53,163 nt of DNA, taken from positions 1 to 53,163 of the forward strand of contig CANQUL010000004.1 of assembly GCA_947627015.1 (NCBI GenBank), in the 5' to 3' direction. Position 1 is the first letter of the stretch; every line of letters begins with the position of its first letter. A program made the position numbers and the translations under genes. The stretch comes from an uncultured Clostridia bacterium. Its GTDB lineage: Bacteria; Bacillota; Clostridia; Christensenellales; Borkfalkiaceae. A model generated the notes under the pieces. The model saw only the letters and a list, made by a program, of their open reading frames with translations. It did not search any database and was not told the DNA's origin. Positions 44,527 to 51,379 of the stretch are shown in pieces.

Positions 44527-45443
44527 AGCGTTTCCTCCGTGAGAAGTGTGAGCATGGCCATGCGCACGGCAAGGCCCGATGTGACCTGTTCTTCGATGGC
44601 GCTCTGCGGGCCGTCGATGACGCCCGAGGTGAGCTCCACGCCCCGGTTGACGGGGCCCGGGTGGGTGACGATCGCGCCCTTCTTGGCGTACTTTAAGAGC
44701 GCCTCGTCGAGCCCGTAATATTTCGCATATTCGCCGAGGGAAGGGAAGTTCCCCGCCTTCTGGCGTTCGAGCTGGATGCGGAGTCCCATCACGACGTCTG
44801 CCCCGTCGAGCGCCTCCTCGCGGGAGGAACAGACCGTGGCCCCGAGTTCGGAGAATGCGGGAGGGAGCAGGGTGCGGGGCGCATAGACAGATACGCTCGC
44901 GCCGAGCTTTTTCAGACCGTACAGATTGCTGCGCGCCACGCGGGAATGCAGGATGTCGCCGAGGATGGCGACCTTGAGCCCCCCGATGCTGCCGAACTTT
45001 TCCTCCATCGTGAGCATGTCGAGGAGGGCCTGCGAGGGGTGTTCGTTCATGCCGTCGCCCGCGTTGATGACGTGCGCCCCCACCGTCTTTGCGAGAAGGG
45101 CGGGCGCGCCGCCGACGGGATGGCGGATGACGATGACGTCGCAGCGGAGGGCGTCGAGCGTCTTTCCCGTGTCCACGAGCGTCTCCCCCTTCCGGACGGA
45201 CGACGTCGCGACCGAGACGCTCACCGTGTGCGCGCCGAGGAATTTGGCGGCGTATTCGAAGGAAGTGCGGGTGCGCGTCGAGTTCTCATAGAAGAGCGTA
45301 GTGACCGACTTCCCCTCGAGTTCCGTTCCGTGCTTGTCTCCCGCCCGGAGCCTGTCCTTCATGCGGTGGGCGAGGGAGAGGATCTCCTCGATCTCCTCCC
45401 GTTCGAGGTCATACAGTCCGAGAATGTCCTTGTGTTTGAGCAA
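44523..45443 (-). CDS. pyrB: aspartate carbamoyltransferase, catalytic chain
   Basis: 306 residues, normal length. Carbamoyl-phosphate site YENSTRTRTSFE, HPSQALLDMLT, and VMGLRIQLER aspartate site. I use the TTG at 45443 because AAAGGAGG lies just upstream and the protein length fits; the longer frame would run through the leader terminator. No pyrI regulatory chain and no carAB or pyrR in the window. First gene of pyrB-C-F-K-D-E-ansA. Confidence 0.96.
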   Translation of the reverse strand: MLKHKDILGLYDLEREEIEEILSLAHRMKDRLRAGDKHGTELEGKSVTTLFYENSTRTRTSFEYAAKFLGAHTVSVSVATSSVRKGETLVDTGKTLDALRCDVIVIRHPVGGAPALLAKTVGAHVINAGDGMNEHPSQALLDMLTMEEKFGSIGGLKVAILGDILHSRVARSNLYGLKKLGASVSVYAPRTLLPPAFSELGATVCSSREEALDGADVVMGLRIQLERQKAGNFPSLGEYAKYYGLDEALLKYAKKGAIVTHPGPVNRGVELTSGVIDGPQSAIEEQVTSGLAVRMAMLTLLTEETL

Positions 45444-45468
45444 AATGAGCCTCCTTTGTTCCGGACAC

Positions 45469-45498
45469 AAAAAAAGTCCCGCGGCGATGCCGCAAGAC
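45469..45498 (-). terminator. leader terminator (attenuator) before pyrB
   Basis: Minus strand: GTCTTGCGGC and GCCGCGGGAC form a 10-bp stem (two G-T pairs) with loop ATC, followed by seven T. It sits between the promoter and pyrB, about 80-108 bases from the transcript start. Upstream ACAAGAC can pair with GTCTTG of the stem and may act as antiterminator. Confidence 0.88.
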
Positions 45499-45583
45499 CA
45501 TGAGAAACCGTCTCTGCCCAAAGTGCCTCGTCTTGTCCCCGCTGCGGTACCGCTCTTGAGAACTCTGATTCCGATCGTAGAGT

Positions 45584-45612
45584 ATTATACCATACGGGGA
45601 GAAAATTGTAAA
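45584..45612 (-). promoter_or_regulatory. sigma-A promoter of the pyr operon
   Basis: Minus strand: -35 TTTACA, 17-base spacer ending TATGG, -10 TATAAT; the start point would be about 108 bases before the end of the leader terminator. Confidence 0.88.
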
Positions 45613-45627
45613 GCGAATGGGCGGCCC

Positions 45628-46320
45628 TCACACGATTTCCGTGAGAGAAAATTTTGTCTTGTCGCAGGAAGTGAGGAAGTACTCGATCCCGCTCTTTTCG
45701 AACCGGAGCGGAAAATACCCCGCCCCGTGCAGATGGCCGAATACCACCCTGTCGACACGGTTTTCCTCAAAGAGTTCGGTAAAGAGCGTGTCCTCGCGTT
45801 TGAGCCCCGTGGGCGGGAAGTGGATGAGCACGATGAGCGTATCCCCCTCGCGCCGTTCCCGTTCGACGTCCTTGAAGGCGAGCCGCAGACGCTCCGCCTC
45901 ACGGAGATAGAGCACGTTGTCGTGTTCGGTGAATTCGGCGCTCTGCGGGGTCGTCCAGCCGCGGGAGCCCGCCACGAGGACGTCTCCGATCCGCACGCAG
46001 TCGTTTTGCAGAAAATGAAAGCGGGGCGGGGCCATGTCGCGGATACGGGTGATGCCGTTCCACCAGAAGTCATGGTTTCCGCGCACGAGGACCTTTTCTC
46101 CGGGAAGATCGCCCAGCCGCGCCACGTCGTACATGCCCTCCTCGAGCTTCATGCCCCACGAGGTGTCGCCGCCGATGAGGACGAGGTCATCCTCGCCCAC
46201 GCGGGCACGCCAGTCCGAACGGATCTTCTCGAAGTGCCCCTCCCACTCGGGACCGAAGACATTCATGGGCTTGTCCGCCATGCCCGAAAGATGGAGATCG
46301 CTGATCGCAAACACTTTCAT
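45628..46320 (-). CDS. metallophosphoesterase
   Basis: 230 residues. Calcineurin-like phosphoesterase: metal motifs SDLHLSG (Asp, His), IGGDTSWG, VRGNHDFWW and HFPP...FGHLHG. The opening MKVFAISDLHLSG with WGMKLEEG fits a bacterial Ser/Thr-phosphatase-like group found in Clostridia. Substrate unknown. The -10 box lies six bases before the ATG, so no ribosome binding site exists: an apparently leaderless mRNA. Confidence 0.9.
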   Translation of the reverse strand: MKVFAISDLHLSGMADKPMNVFGPEWEGHFEKIRSDWRARVGEDDLVLIGGDTSWGMKLEEGMYDVARLGDLPGEKVLVRGNHDFWWNGITRIRDMAPPRFHFLQNDCVRIGDVLVAGSRGWTTPQSAEFTEHDNVLYLREAERLRLAFKDVERERREGDTLIVLIHFPPTGLKREDTLFTELFEENRVDRVVFGHLHGAGYFPLRFEKSGIEYFLTSCDKTKFSLTEIV

Positions 46321-46326
46321 GCGAAC

Positions 46327-46355
46327 ATTATACCACGCTCCGTCCGATTTTGCAA
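46327..46355 (-). promoter_or_regulatory. sigma-A promoter giving a leaderless transcript
   Basis: Minus strand: -35 TTGCAA, 17-base spacer ending CGTGG, -10 TATAAT; the ATG begins six bases after the -10 box. Confidence 0.85.
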
Positions 46356-46418
46356 GCGCTTTCGGGAAAAGAACGCTCGGGCGGTGCGGAATGATGTGCC
46401 ATGCGGCGCGCCCCGGGA

Positions 46419-46463
46419 AACAGCCCACCGGGCTGTTCCGTTTGCGGGCAGGTACCCGCAAAC
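46419..46463. repeat. pair of adjacent spacer hairpins
   Basis: AACAGCCC/GGGCTGTT (46419-46437) and GTTTGCGGG/CCCGCAAAC (46440-46463). The second resembles the GCGTTTGCCC hairpin at 13.76 kb. No gene in this stretch. Confidence 0.6.
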
Positions 46464-46537
46464 CTTCGGACTTCGCCGCGCGTGGAAGGGCGCGGCTCGT
46501 CCTCGCCTCCACCCTCGACTCCCGTCTCGTCTCCTTC

Positions 46538-46843
46538 CCATATAAAGCGAGGGCTCCCTCAATGGGTGCCCTCGCTTTATGGAGCGCGAAAATTGCAGTA
46601 CTTCGCGTATTGACTTCTCGGACTTCGTATCGCTCTTTTGGACGCTCGTGCTCCCGTATCGCCTCCTTCCCATATAAAGCGAGGGCTCCCCGATGGGTGC
46701 CCTCGCTTTATGGAGCGCGAAAATTGCAGTACTTCGCGTATTGACTTCTCGGACTTCGTATCGCTCTTTTGGACGCTCGTGCTCCCGTCTCGCCTCCTTC
46801 CCATATAAAGCGAGGGCCCCCGATGGGTGCCCTCGCTTTATGG
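46538..46843 (-). repeat. 130-bp tandem repeat with tRNA-Gly 3' tips and terminator-like hairpins
   Basis: Three copies of a hairpin with arms AAAGCGAGGGC and GCCCTCGCTTT are at about 46538-46583, 46669-46713 and 46800-46843; each is directly joined to TGGAGCGCGA, the complement of the tRNA 3' end and CCA. The intervening roughly 85 bases are nearly identical, with a period of exactly 130 bp. On the minus strand each hairpin ends in TTTATAT and can act as a terminator. Only the rightmost copy is joined to a whole tRNA. Confidence 0.92.
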
Positions 46844-46915
46844 AGCGCGAGACGGGAGTCGAACCCGCCGGAATCAGCTTGGGAAGCTGACGCCATACCG
46901 CTAGGCGACTCGCGC
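46841..46915 (-). tRNA. tRNA-Gly (CCC)
   Basis: Full cloverleaf on the minus strand: acceptor GCGCGAG/CTCGCGC, anticodon stem TCAGC/GCTGA with loop TTCCCAA (anticodon CCC), T-loop TTCGACT, discriminator T and an encoded CCA. Confidence 0.96.
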
Positions 46916-46927
46916 AACTGTATCCTT

Positions 46928-46956
46928 ATTATACCCTACAAATCCGGCTTTGTCAA
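46928..46956 (-). promoter_or_regulatory. sigma-A promoter of tRNA-Gly
   Basis: Minus strand: -35 TTGACA, 17-base spacer ending TAGGG, -10 TATAAT, 12 bases before the tRNA. Confidence 0.92.
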
Positions 46957-47120
46957 GATTTTTTGTTCCCATTTTTCGGGATGCGGGAGAAAAAGTTCCC
47001 CGCCGCCGCAAACCTTCCCTCACCCAACGGGCGGAATCGCCCGAGAATGTGGCCGAAGAAGCCCCACGGGGACGCGAATTCCCGCCCCCGTGTGCCTTTT
47101 CCCGAACAAAACCGGGCTGT

Positions 47121-48464
47121 TCAGCTCTGCGATATGAAGTCCTCGTTCCCGTCGAATTCGATCGTGCAGCTCATGGGAATGGGCAGAATGGCCCGCGAGA
47201 TCGTCAACTCCAGCTTGTCGCCTTTGCGGATCTCATAGAGCAGGTACTCGAGTTTGATCGTCCGCGTGAATTCCACCGTATGCGTATAGGGCTCGCCGTT
47301 CCGTGTCGAATGAAGCGTGGCACGGATGACCGTGTCGGCGACGTCGAGGCGGAGGGCGTCCGCGATCGAACCCGGCTCCACGGACCGCACGATGATCTTC
47401 TCCTCGACGTAGACCTTGCCCGTCTCGGGATCATAGACGCCGCGGCTGTCCGCCACCCCGATGGTGATGCCGAGGTTGGCGCAGGCCGCTCCGCGCGCGG
47501 TCTTGTCGTTCGTACAGGTGTCGATGATGTTCTGGGCGACGGCGGCGACGAGGTTGGAAGGGATCGCATAGCCGAGGCCGTCCGTGGTGGTATCCCCTTC
47601 CCCCGCGTTGGTCATGCCGATGAGCTCGCCTGCGGCGTTAAAGAGTCCGCCGCCCGAGTTGCCCTCGTTGAGTGCGGCGTCCGTGCGGATCTCGGGGACC
47701 GTGAGGGTGTCCTTTTCGTCGCTCGAAGAGACACGAATATATTGCAATTCTTTGGAAATGATACCCTCTGTCACGGATATGCCATAGCCCATTGCGTTCC
47801 CGATGGCAAAAACGGGCTCGCCCAAAGAGACGGAATCGGAATTGCCGAACACGGCCTCCGCGGCGACCGTCGTATAGCTTTTCGTGTTCGTGAGACGCGC
47901 CTCGTCCTCGACCCGCAGGACGGCGATATCGTAGTCCATGACGCCGCCGACATACGTCGCCTTCATCGCGCCGGGGCCGACTTCTCCGCCATAGAGAAAG
48001 ACGCGGATATCGTCGCTGAACCCGCTGCGGGGCGAAAGCGAACTCGTCGTGTAGAGGACGTGATAGTTCGTGACGATGTAGGCGTCGCCCTCGGCCGTGT
48101 CGAGAGAATAGATAATCCCCGAGCCCGCCTGATAATAGGTGGAGAAGTTGGCCTCGATGGTCACGACGGAGCGGAGCGAGGAATGGATTGCGGCCTCGTT
48201 GGACGACGCGCCGATGGATTGCAGGAAGGCGGCAAAGTCCCCCGTAAATCCGTCGGCCTTGGCCTCCTCGTAGGCGCGGCGATAGGGTGACGACGGCGTC
48301 GTAAGGGAGGCGAGCCAGTCGGCCTCGGAACCCTCTTCCCCGCGCGTGACGGCCGCGTCGTAGGGGAACCGGTCATCGGGCTGCGTGAAGAACATGCAGC
48401 CGGAGAGCGTGATGGCAGTGAGCAGCGCCAGAACGGCTGCGATCGCCGAAAATTTCTTTTTCAT
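47121..48464 (-). CDS. HtrA-like serine protease lipoprotein
   Basis: 447 residues. Lipobox LSGC at about 20-23, so anchored to the outer face of the membrane. Trypsin-like S1C domain with the triad in VTNYHVL (His), MDYDIAVLRV (Asp) and NEGNSGGGLF (Ser), then a PDZ-like domain (about 335-447, with VRSVEPGSIADAL). Degrades or checks misfolded exported proteins. A strong promoter and a large leader hairpin precede it. Confidence 0.93.
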   Translation of the reverse strand: MKKKFSAIAAVLALLTAITLSGCMFFTQPDDRFPYDAAVTRGEEGSEADWLASLTTPSSPYRRAYEEAKADGFTGDFAAFLQSIGASSNEAAIHSSLRSVVTIEANFSTYYQAGSGIIYSLDTAEGDAYIVTNYHVLYTTSSLSPRSGFSDDIRVFLYGGEVGPGAMKATYVGGVMDYDIAVLRVEDEARLTNTKSYTTVAAEAVFGNSDSVSLGEPVFAIGNAMGYGISVTEGIISKELQYIRVSSSDEKDTLTVPEIRTDAALNEGNSGGGLFNAAGELIGMTNAGEGDTTTDGLGYAIPSNLVAAVAQNIIDTCTNDKTARGAACANLGITIGVADSRGVYDPETGKVYVEEKIIVRSVEPGSIADALRLDVADTVIRATLHSTRNGEPYTHTVEFTRTIKLEYLLYEIRKGDKLELTISRAILPIPMSCTIEFDGNEDFISQS

Positions 48465-48478
48465 GGAGTCTCCTGCTC

Positions 48479-48522
48479 GGCGGCGCTTGCCGCCTCATCC
48501 CGGGCAGGCGGCAAGCGCCGCC
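48479..48522 (-). promoter_or_regulatory. perfect 17-bp hairpin in the htrA-like leader
   Basis: GGCGGCGCTTGCCGCCT (48479-48495) pairs fully with AGGCGGCAAGCGCCGCC (48506-48522), loop of 10. It lies between the start point and the AGGAG ribosome binding site of the protease gene. Confidence 0.8.
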
Positions 48523-48542
48523 TCTTCCGGTTATTCTACCTT

Positions 48543-48571
48543 ATTATACCACATCCGGGCCCCGTTTGCAA
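48543..48571 (-). promoter_or_regulatory. sigma-A promoter of the htrA-like gene
   Basis: Minus strand: -35 TTGCAA, 17-base spacer ending TGTGG, -10 TATAAT. Confidence 0.9.
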
Positions 48572-48603
48572 CGGCGGACGGCGAAATTTTTTTCGGGAAC
48601 GCG

Positions 48604-48630
48604 AAAAGGGAACGGAAAAATTCCGTTCCC
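48604..48630 (-). terminator. intrinsic terminator of the rubrerythrin operon
   Basis: GGGAACGGAA and TTCCGTTCCC with a three-base loop, then TTTT on the minus strand; nine bases past the stop of the 28-residue gene. Confidence 0.8.
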
Positions 48631-48638
48631 CCTTGGAT

Positions 48639-48725
48639 TCAGAGATCGTCGGCATCCTGTACGGGCGGGTCCGAACGGGTCCCCGTTCCCGTATAGCTGC
48701 CGAGGACGTCCTCATCGGAACGCAT
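48639..48725 (-). CDS. 28-residue acidic protein ending PVQDADDL
   Basis: Reads MRSDEDVLGSYTGTGT, then RSDPPVQDADDL and stop. The LGSYTG...PVQDADDL pattern looks like a short conserved protein I have seen in Clostridia sequences, which would make it a true gene in spite of its size; this is memory, not a search. It lies 21 bases after the next small gene with a weak ribosome binding site and just before the operon terminator. Confidence 0.6.
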   Translation of the reverse strand: MRSDEDVLGSYTGTGTRSDPPVQDADDL

Positions 48726-48746
48726 CGCCGCGCCCCGTTTGAGCGT

Positions 48747-48851
48747 TCAGGAGCAGTCCTTTTCGCTCTTGTCGCAGCCGCCCTTGCTCTTGGCCTTGCC
48801 GTTGGTGCTGTTCTTCGTGCTGTTTTGCGTCTTGTTTGTGGTCTTTTTCAT
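48747..48851 (-). CDS. 34-residue basic protein coupled to rubrerythrin
   Basis: Lys/Asn/Ser/Thr-rich: MKKTTNKTQNSTKNSTNG, then KAKSKGGCDKSEKDCS with two Cys. The ATG overlaps the rubrerythrin stop (ATGA) and AAGGAG lies upstream, so translation is likely. It resembles low-complexity spore- or nucleic-acid-associated peptides in composition only. Function unknown. Confidence 0.65.
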   Translation of the reverse strand: MKKTTNKTQNSTKNSTNGKAKSKGGCDKSEKDCS

Positions 48852-49444
48852 AAATTCTCCTTTTTGAAGGGAAGATGCAGCTCGACTTCACCCTGCGACG
48901 CGCCGCACAGCGGACAGATGTTCCAGGCCTCGTTTGCGGTGTGCATGTAGCCGCATTCGCCGCAGATCCACAGCATCGGACGTTCCGCCCGGTAGAGGGA
49001 GCCGTCCTTGAACGCCTCATAGAGATACTCGAAGAGGATCCGATGATTGGCCTCCACCTTCGCGATCTTGTCGAATTTGAGCGCGATCTGCTCAAACCCC
49101 TCTTCGGATGCGATCCGGCGGAATTCCGGATACAGGTTTTCCGCCTCGTCCTGTTCGTCGATGGCCGCAAACCGCAGATTGTCCTCGATCGTTCCCGCAT
49201 GAAAGGGAAAACTTGCGTCGATCCGGATATCGTCGCGGCTCCCCGCAAAGCTCAAAAGCGTCTCAAAGAGCACCTTTGCGTGATTGGTCTCGTTCTTTGC
49301 GATCGTGCGGATCGTATCGGCAAGGACCTCGTAGCCCTGCTTCATGGCGGCCTTTGCGGTCAGTTGGTACCGCATGCCGGCCTGACATTCTCCCGCGAAT
49401 GCCCGCGCCAAGTTATGAAATGTCTGTGTCTGGGTAAATTCCAT
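48848..49444 (-). CDS. rubrerythrin
   Basis: 198 residues. Four-helix di-iron domain with ECQAGMRYQ, KNETNHAKVLFE and KVEANHRILFEYL, and a C-terminal rubredoxin-type site (WICGECGYMH, ICPLCGA) that binds one Fe. Reduces hydrogen peroxide in anaerobes. ATG with GGGAGG upstream. First of three coupled genes. Confidence 0.95.
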   Translation of the reverse strand: MEFTQTQTFHNLARAFAGECQAGMRYQLTAKAAMKQGYEVLADTIRTIAKNETNHAKVLFETLLSFAGSRDDIRIDASFPFHAGTIEDNLRFAAIDEQDEAENLYPEFRRIASEEGFEQIALKFDKIAKVEANHRILFEYLYEAFKDGSLYRAERPMLWICGECGYMHTANEAWNICPLCGASQGEVELHLPFKKENL

Positions 49445-49556
49445 GCTTTGTCCTCCCTACAACGCTAATTTGCGCCGTCCCGCACCGTTCTATTCCGAAA
49501 AATTTTGCCATCGACCACCGAAGAAGCGCCGCGGCGGACCTCTTCCCCGCTCTCGC

Positions 49557-49585
49557 TTGACTTTTTGGGACGGGTGTGGTATCAT
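49557..49585 (+). promoter_or_regulatory. sigma-A promoter
   Basis: -35 TTGACT, 17-base spacer ending TGTGG, -10 TATCAT, then AAAAGGAGG before the ATG at 49605. Confidence 0.88.
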
Positions 49586-49604
49586 AGAGAAAAAGGAGGC
49601 CGGT

Positions 49605-50618
49605 ATGAAAGCAAAAAAACGGGCGGTGCCCGTATGGATGATCGTCACGGAAGCCGTGCTCGTCGTCCTCTTCCTCTTTCTCACGATCTGGTGGTTCGGG
49701 CTGTCCTATCCCGCCTTTGACCGACTTGCAACGCGCGGGGCAGACCTTCCCGGACTCGGGACGGGCATCTCTCCGCAGGGCATCTGCGCCCTCCCCGACG
49801 GCTGCGGCTACGACTATGCCATGAGCGGCTATCTCTCGGGGAAGCCCTCCCGCGTGTACCTCATTGCAGAGGACAAGGAGACGGAATTGTTCGTCACCTT
49901 TACCAAGGAGGGCAAGCCCATCGAGACGCACTTCGGCGGGGTGACTGCCTCGGAGAACTATCTCTACATCGCAAGCGAATCGGAGATCGTCCGTGCCGCC
50001 ATCCGGGATGTCGTGAATGCGGAGAACGGCAGCGCGGTGGAGATCACGGACAGCTTTCGGACGGGGCTCGGCAACGCCTTCTGCTATCTCGAAAAGGACC
50101 GTCTCTATGCGGGCGAATTTTACCGTCCCGGGAACTACGAGACCGACCCCTCGCACCACCTCGAAGTCGGGGATTCCGTCAACCATGCCTTTGTCTATGA
50201 ATTTGCCCTCGACGAGCAAAAGACGGGCGGCGTCGCGGACACGGTACCCACCAAAGTGCTCTCCGTGTGCGATCAGGTACAGGGGATCGCCGTGACAAAC
50301 GACGTCATTCTCCTCTCCTGTTCGTACGGATTGCCCGATTCCTCCCTCAGAGTGTACGACAACAAACTCGGGGAGCAGGCGGACGGGACCGTGACCGTCG
50401 GCGGGAAGCAGGTCCCCCTCTATCTCCTCGGCAAAGAGAAGGGCAGCCTGCGCATGCCGTGCATGAGCGAGGAGCTCTTTATCAAGGACGGAACGGTCAC
50501 CGTGCTCTTCGAATCCATGAGCCTCAAGTACCGCTTTGTCGTCCATTCGCGCATTTCGCAGCTCATCCGGATCCCCCTCGGCGAGCTGAAATCTTCCGTT
50601 GCGGGCGGGACGAAATGA
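49605..50618 (+). CDS. membrane-anchored extracellular propeller-like protein
   Basis: 337 residues. Signal-anchor helix at about 10-30, then an exported domain of repeated beta strands (PQGICALPDGCGYDYAMSGYL, SRVYLIAED, VTASENYLYIASES, VQGIAVTNDVILLS, LRVYDNKLG). No enzyme motif. Similar proteins seem common in Clostridia, but I know no function. Its stop overlaps the start of the HAD gene (ATGA). Confidence 0.8.
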   Translation: MKAKKRAVPVWMIVTEAVLVVLFLFLTIWWFGLSYPAFDRLATRGADLPGLGTGISPQGICALPDGCGYDYAMSGYLSGKPSRVYLIAEDKETELFVTFTKEGKPIETHFGGVTASENYLYIASESEIVRAAIRDVVNAENGSAVEITDSFRTGLGNAFCYLEKDRLYAGEFYRPGNYETDPSHHLEVGDSVNHAFVYEFALDEQKTGGVADTVPTKVLSVCDQVQGIAVTNDVILLSCSYGLPDSSLRVYDNKLGEQADGTVTVGGKQVPLYLLGKEKGSLRMPCMSEELFIKDGTVTVLFESMSLKYRFVVHSRISQLIRIPLGELKSSVAGGTK

Positions 50619-51325
50619 TCCGCGCGGTGCTCTTTGACCTTGACGGGACGCTGCTCCCGATGGATCAGGACGTCTTTGTCAAGTCGTATTTTTCCGAACT
50701 CTGCGCCTTCTGCGCGCCGCACGGCTATGAGCCCGAAGCGCTCGTCCGCGGCATCTGGGAAGGCATGGCCGCCATGACGGCGAACGACGGACGGGCCACC
50801 AACGAGGAAGTGTTCCGAAGATCCTTTACGGCGCGCTTCGGAGAACGGAGCGCAGACGACTTTCCCCTCTTCGACCGCTTTTACGAGGGGCCCTTCGGCG
50901 CCTGTGCCGCAAGCTGCGGATACACGCCGCGCGCACGGGAGGTCTTGGACATGCTCCATGCGAACGAGGTCAAATGCGTGCTTGCGACCAATCCCGTGTT
51001 CCCCCTTTCCGCGCAGAAGATGCGCATGCAATGGGCGGGGATCTCCCCCTCCGACTTCGAATTCGTGACTTCGTACGACGTCTCGCACTTCGCAAAGCCC
51101 AATCCCGCGTACTATACCGAGATCCTCGGGCGGCTCGGCCTCGGGCCCGACGAATGCCGCATGGTCGGAAACGACACGGATGAGGACATGGGGGCGGCAA
51201 ACAGGGCGGGGATCCGCGGATTTCTGCTCACCGACTGTCTCATCGACCGCAGCGGGACCGAGGGAATGTACCCCCGCGGCGGCTACGACGAGCTCGTCCG
51301 GTTCCTCCGGGAAGCGATGGCCTGA
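50615..51325 (+). CDS. HAD-family hydrolase
   Basis: 236 residues. Motif I FDLDGTLLP, motif II ATNPVFP, motif III lysine in FAKPNPAYY, motif IV VGNDTDEDMGAA; helical cap after motif I. Probably a small-molecule phosphatase; substrate unknown. Coupled to the propeller gene before it by ATGA. Confidence 0.92.
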   Translation: MIRAVLFDLDGTLLPMDQDVFVKSYFSELCAFCAPHGYEPEALVRGIWEGMAAMTANDGRATNEEVFRRSFTARFGERSADDFPLFDRFYEGPFGACAASCGYTPRAREVLDMLHANEVKCVLATNPVFPLSAQKMRMQWAGISPSDFEFVTSYDVSHFAKPNPAYYTEILGRLGLGPDECRMVGNDTDEDMGAANRAGIRGFLLTDCLIDRSGTEGMYPRGGYDELVRFLREAMA

Positions 51326-51339
51326 ATTTTTGCATAGGA

Positions 51340-51368
51340 AAAGGGCAGCGGCTTATCCGCTGCCCTTT
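51340..51368. terminator. bidirectional terminator between HAD and dnaJ
   Basis: AAAGGGCAGCGG pairs with CCGCTGCCCTTT between two convergent genes; T-rich on both sides. Confidence 0.88.
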
Positions 51369-51379
51369 CTGCTTTTCGG

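Noticed and set aside
46538-46843. CRISPR array
   Set aside because: Repeats and spacers are both nearly identical between copies with a period of 130 bp; this is a tandem duplication.
46317-46917. Short frames over the tandem repeat
   Set aside because: They are translations of the repeat and the tRNA, with identical peptides in each copy.
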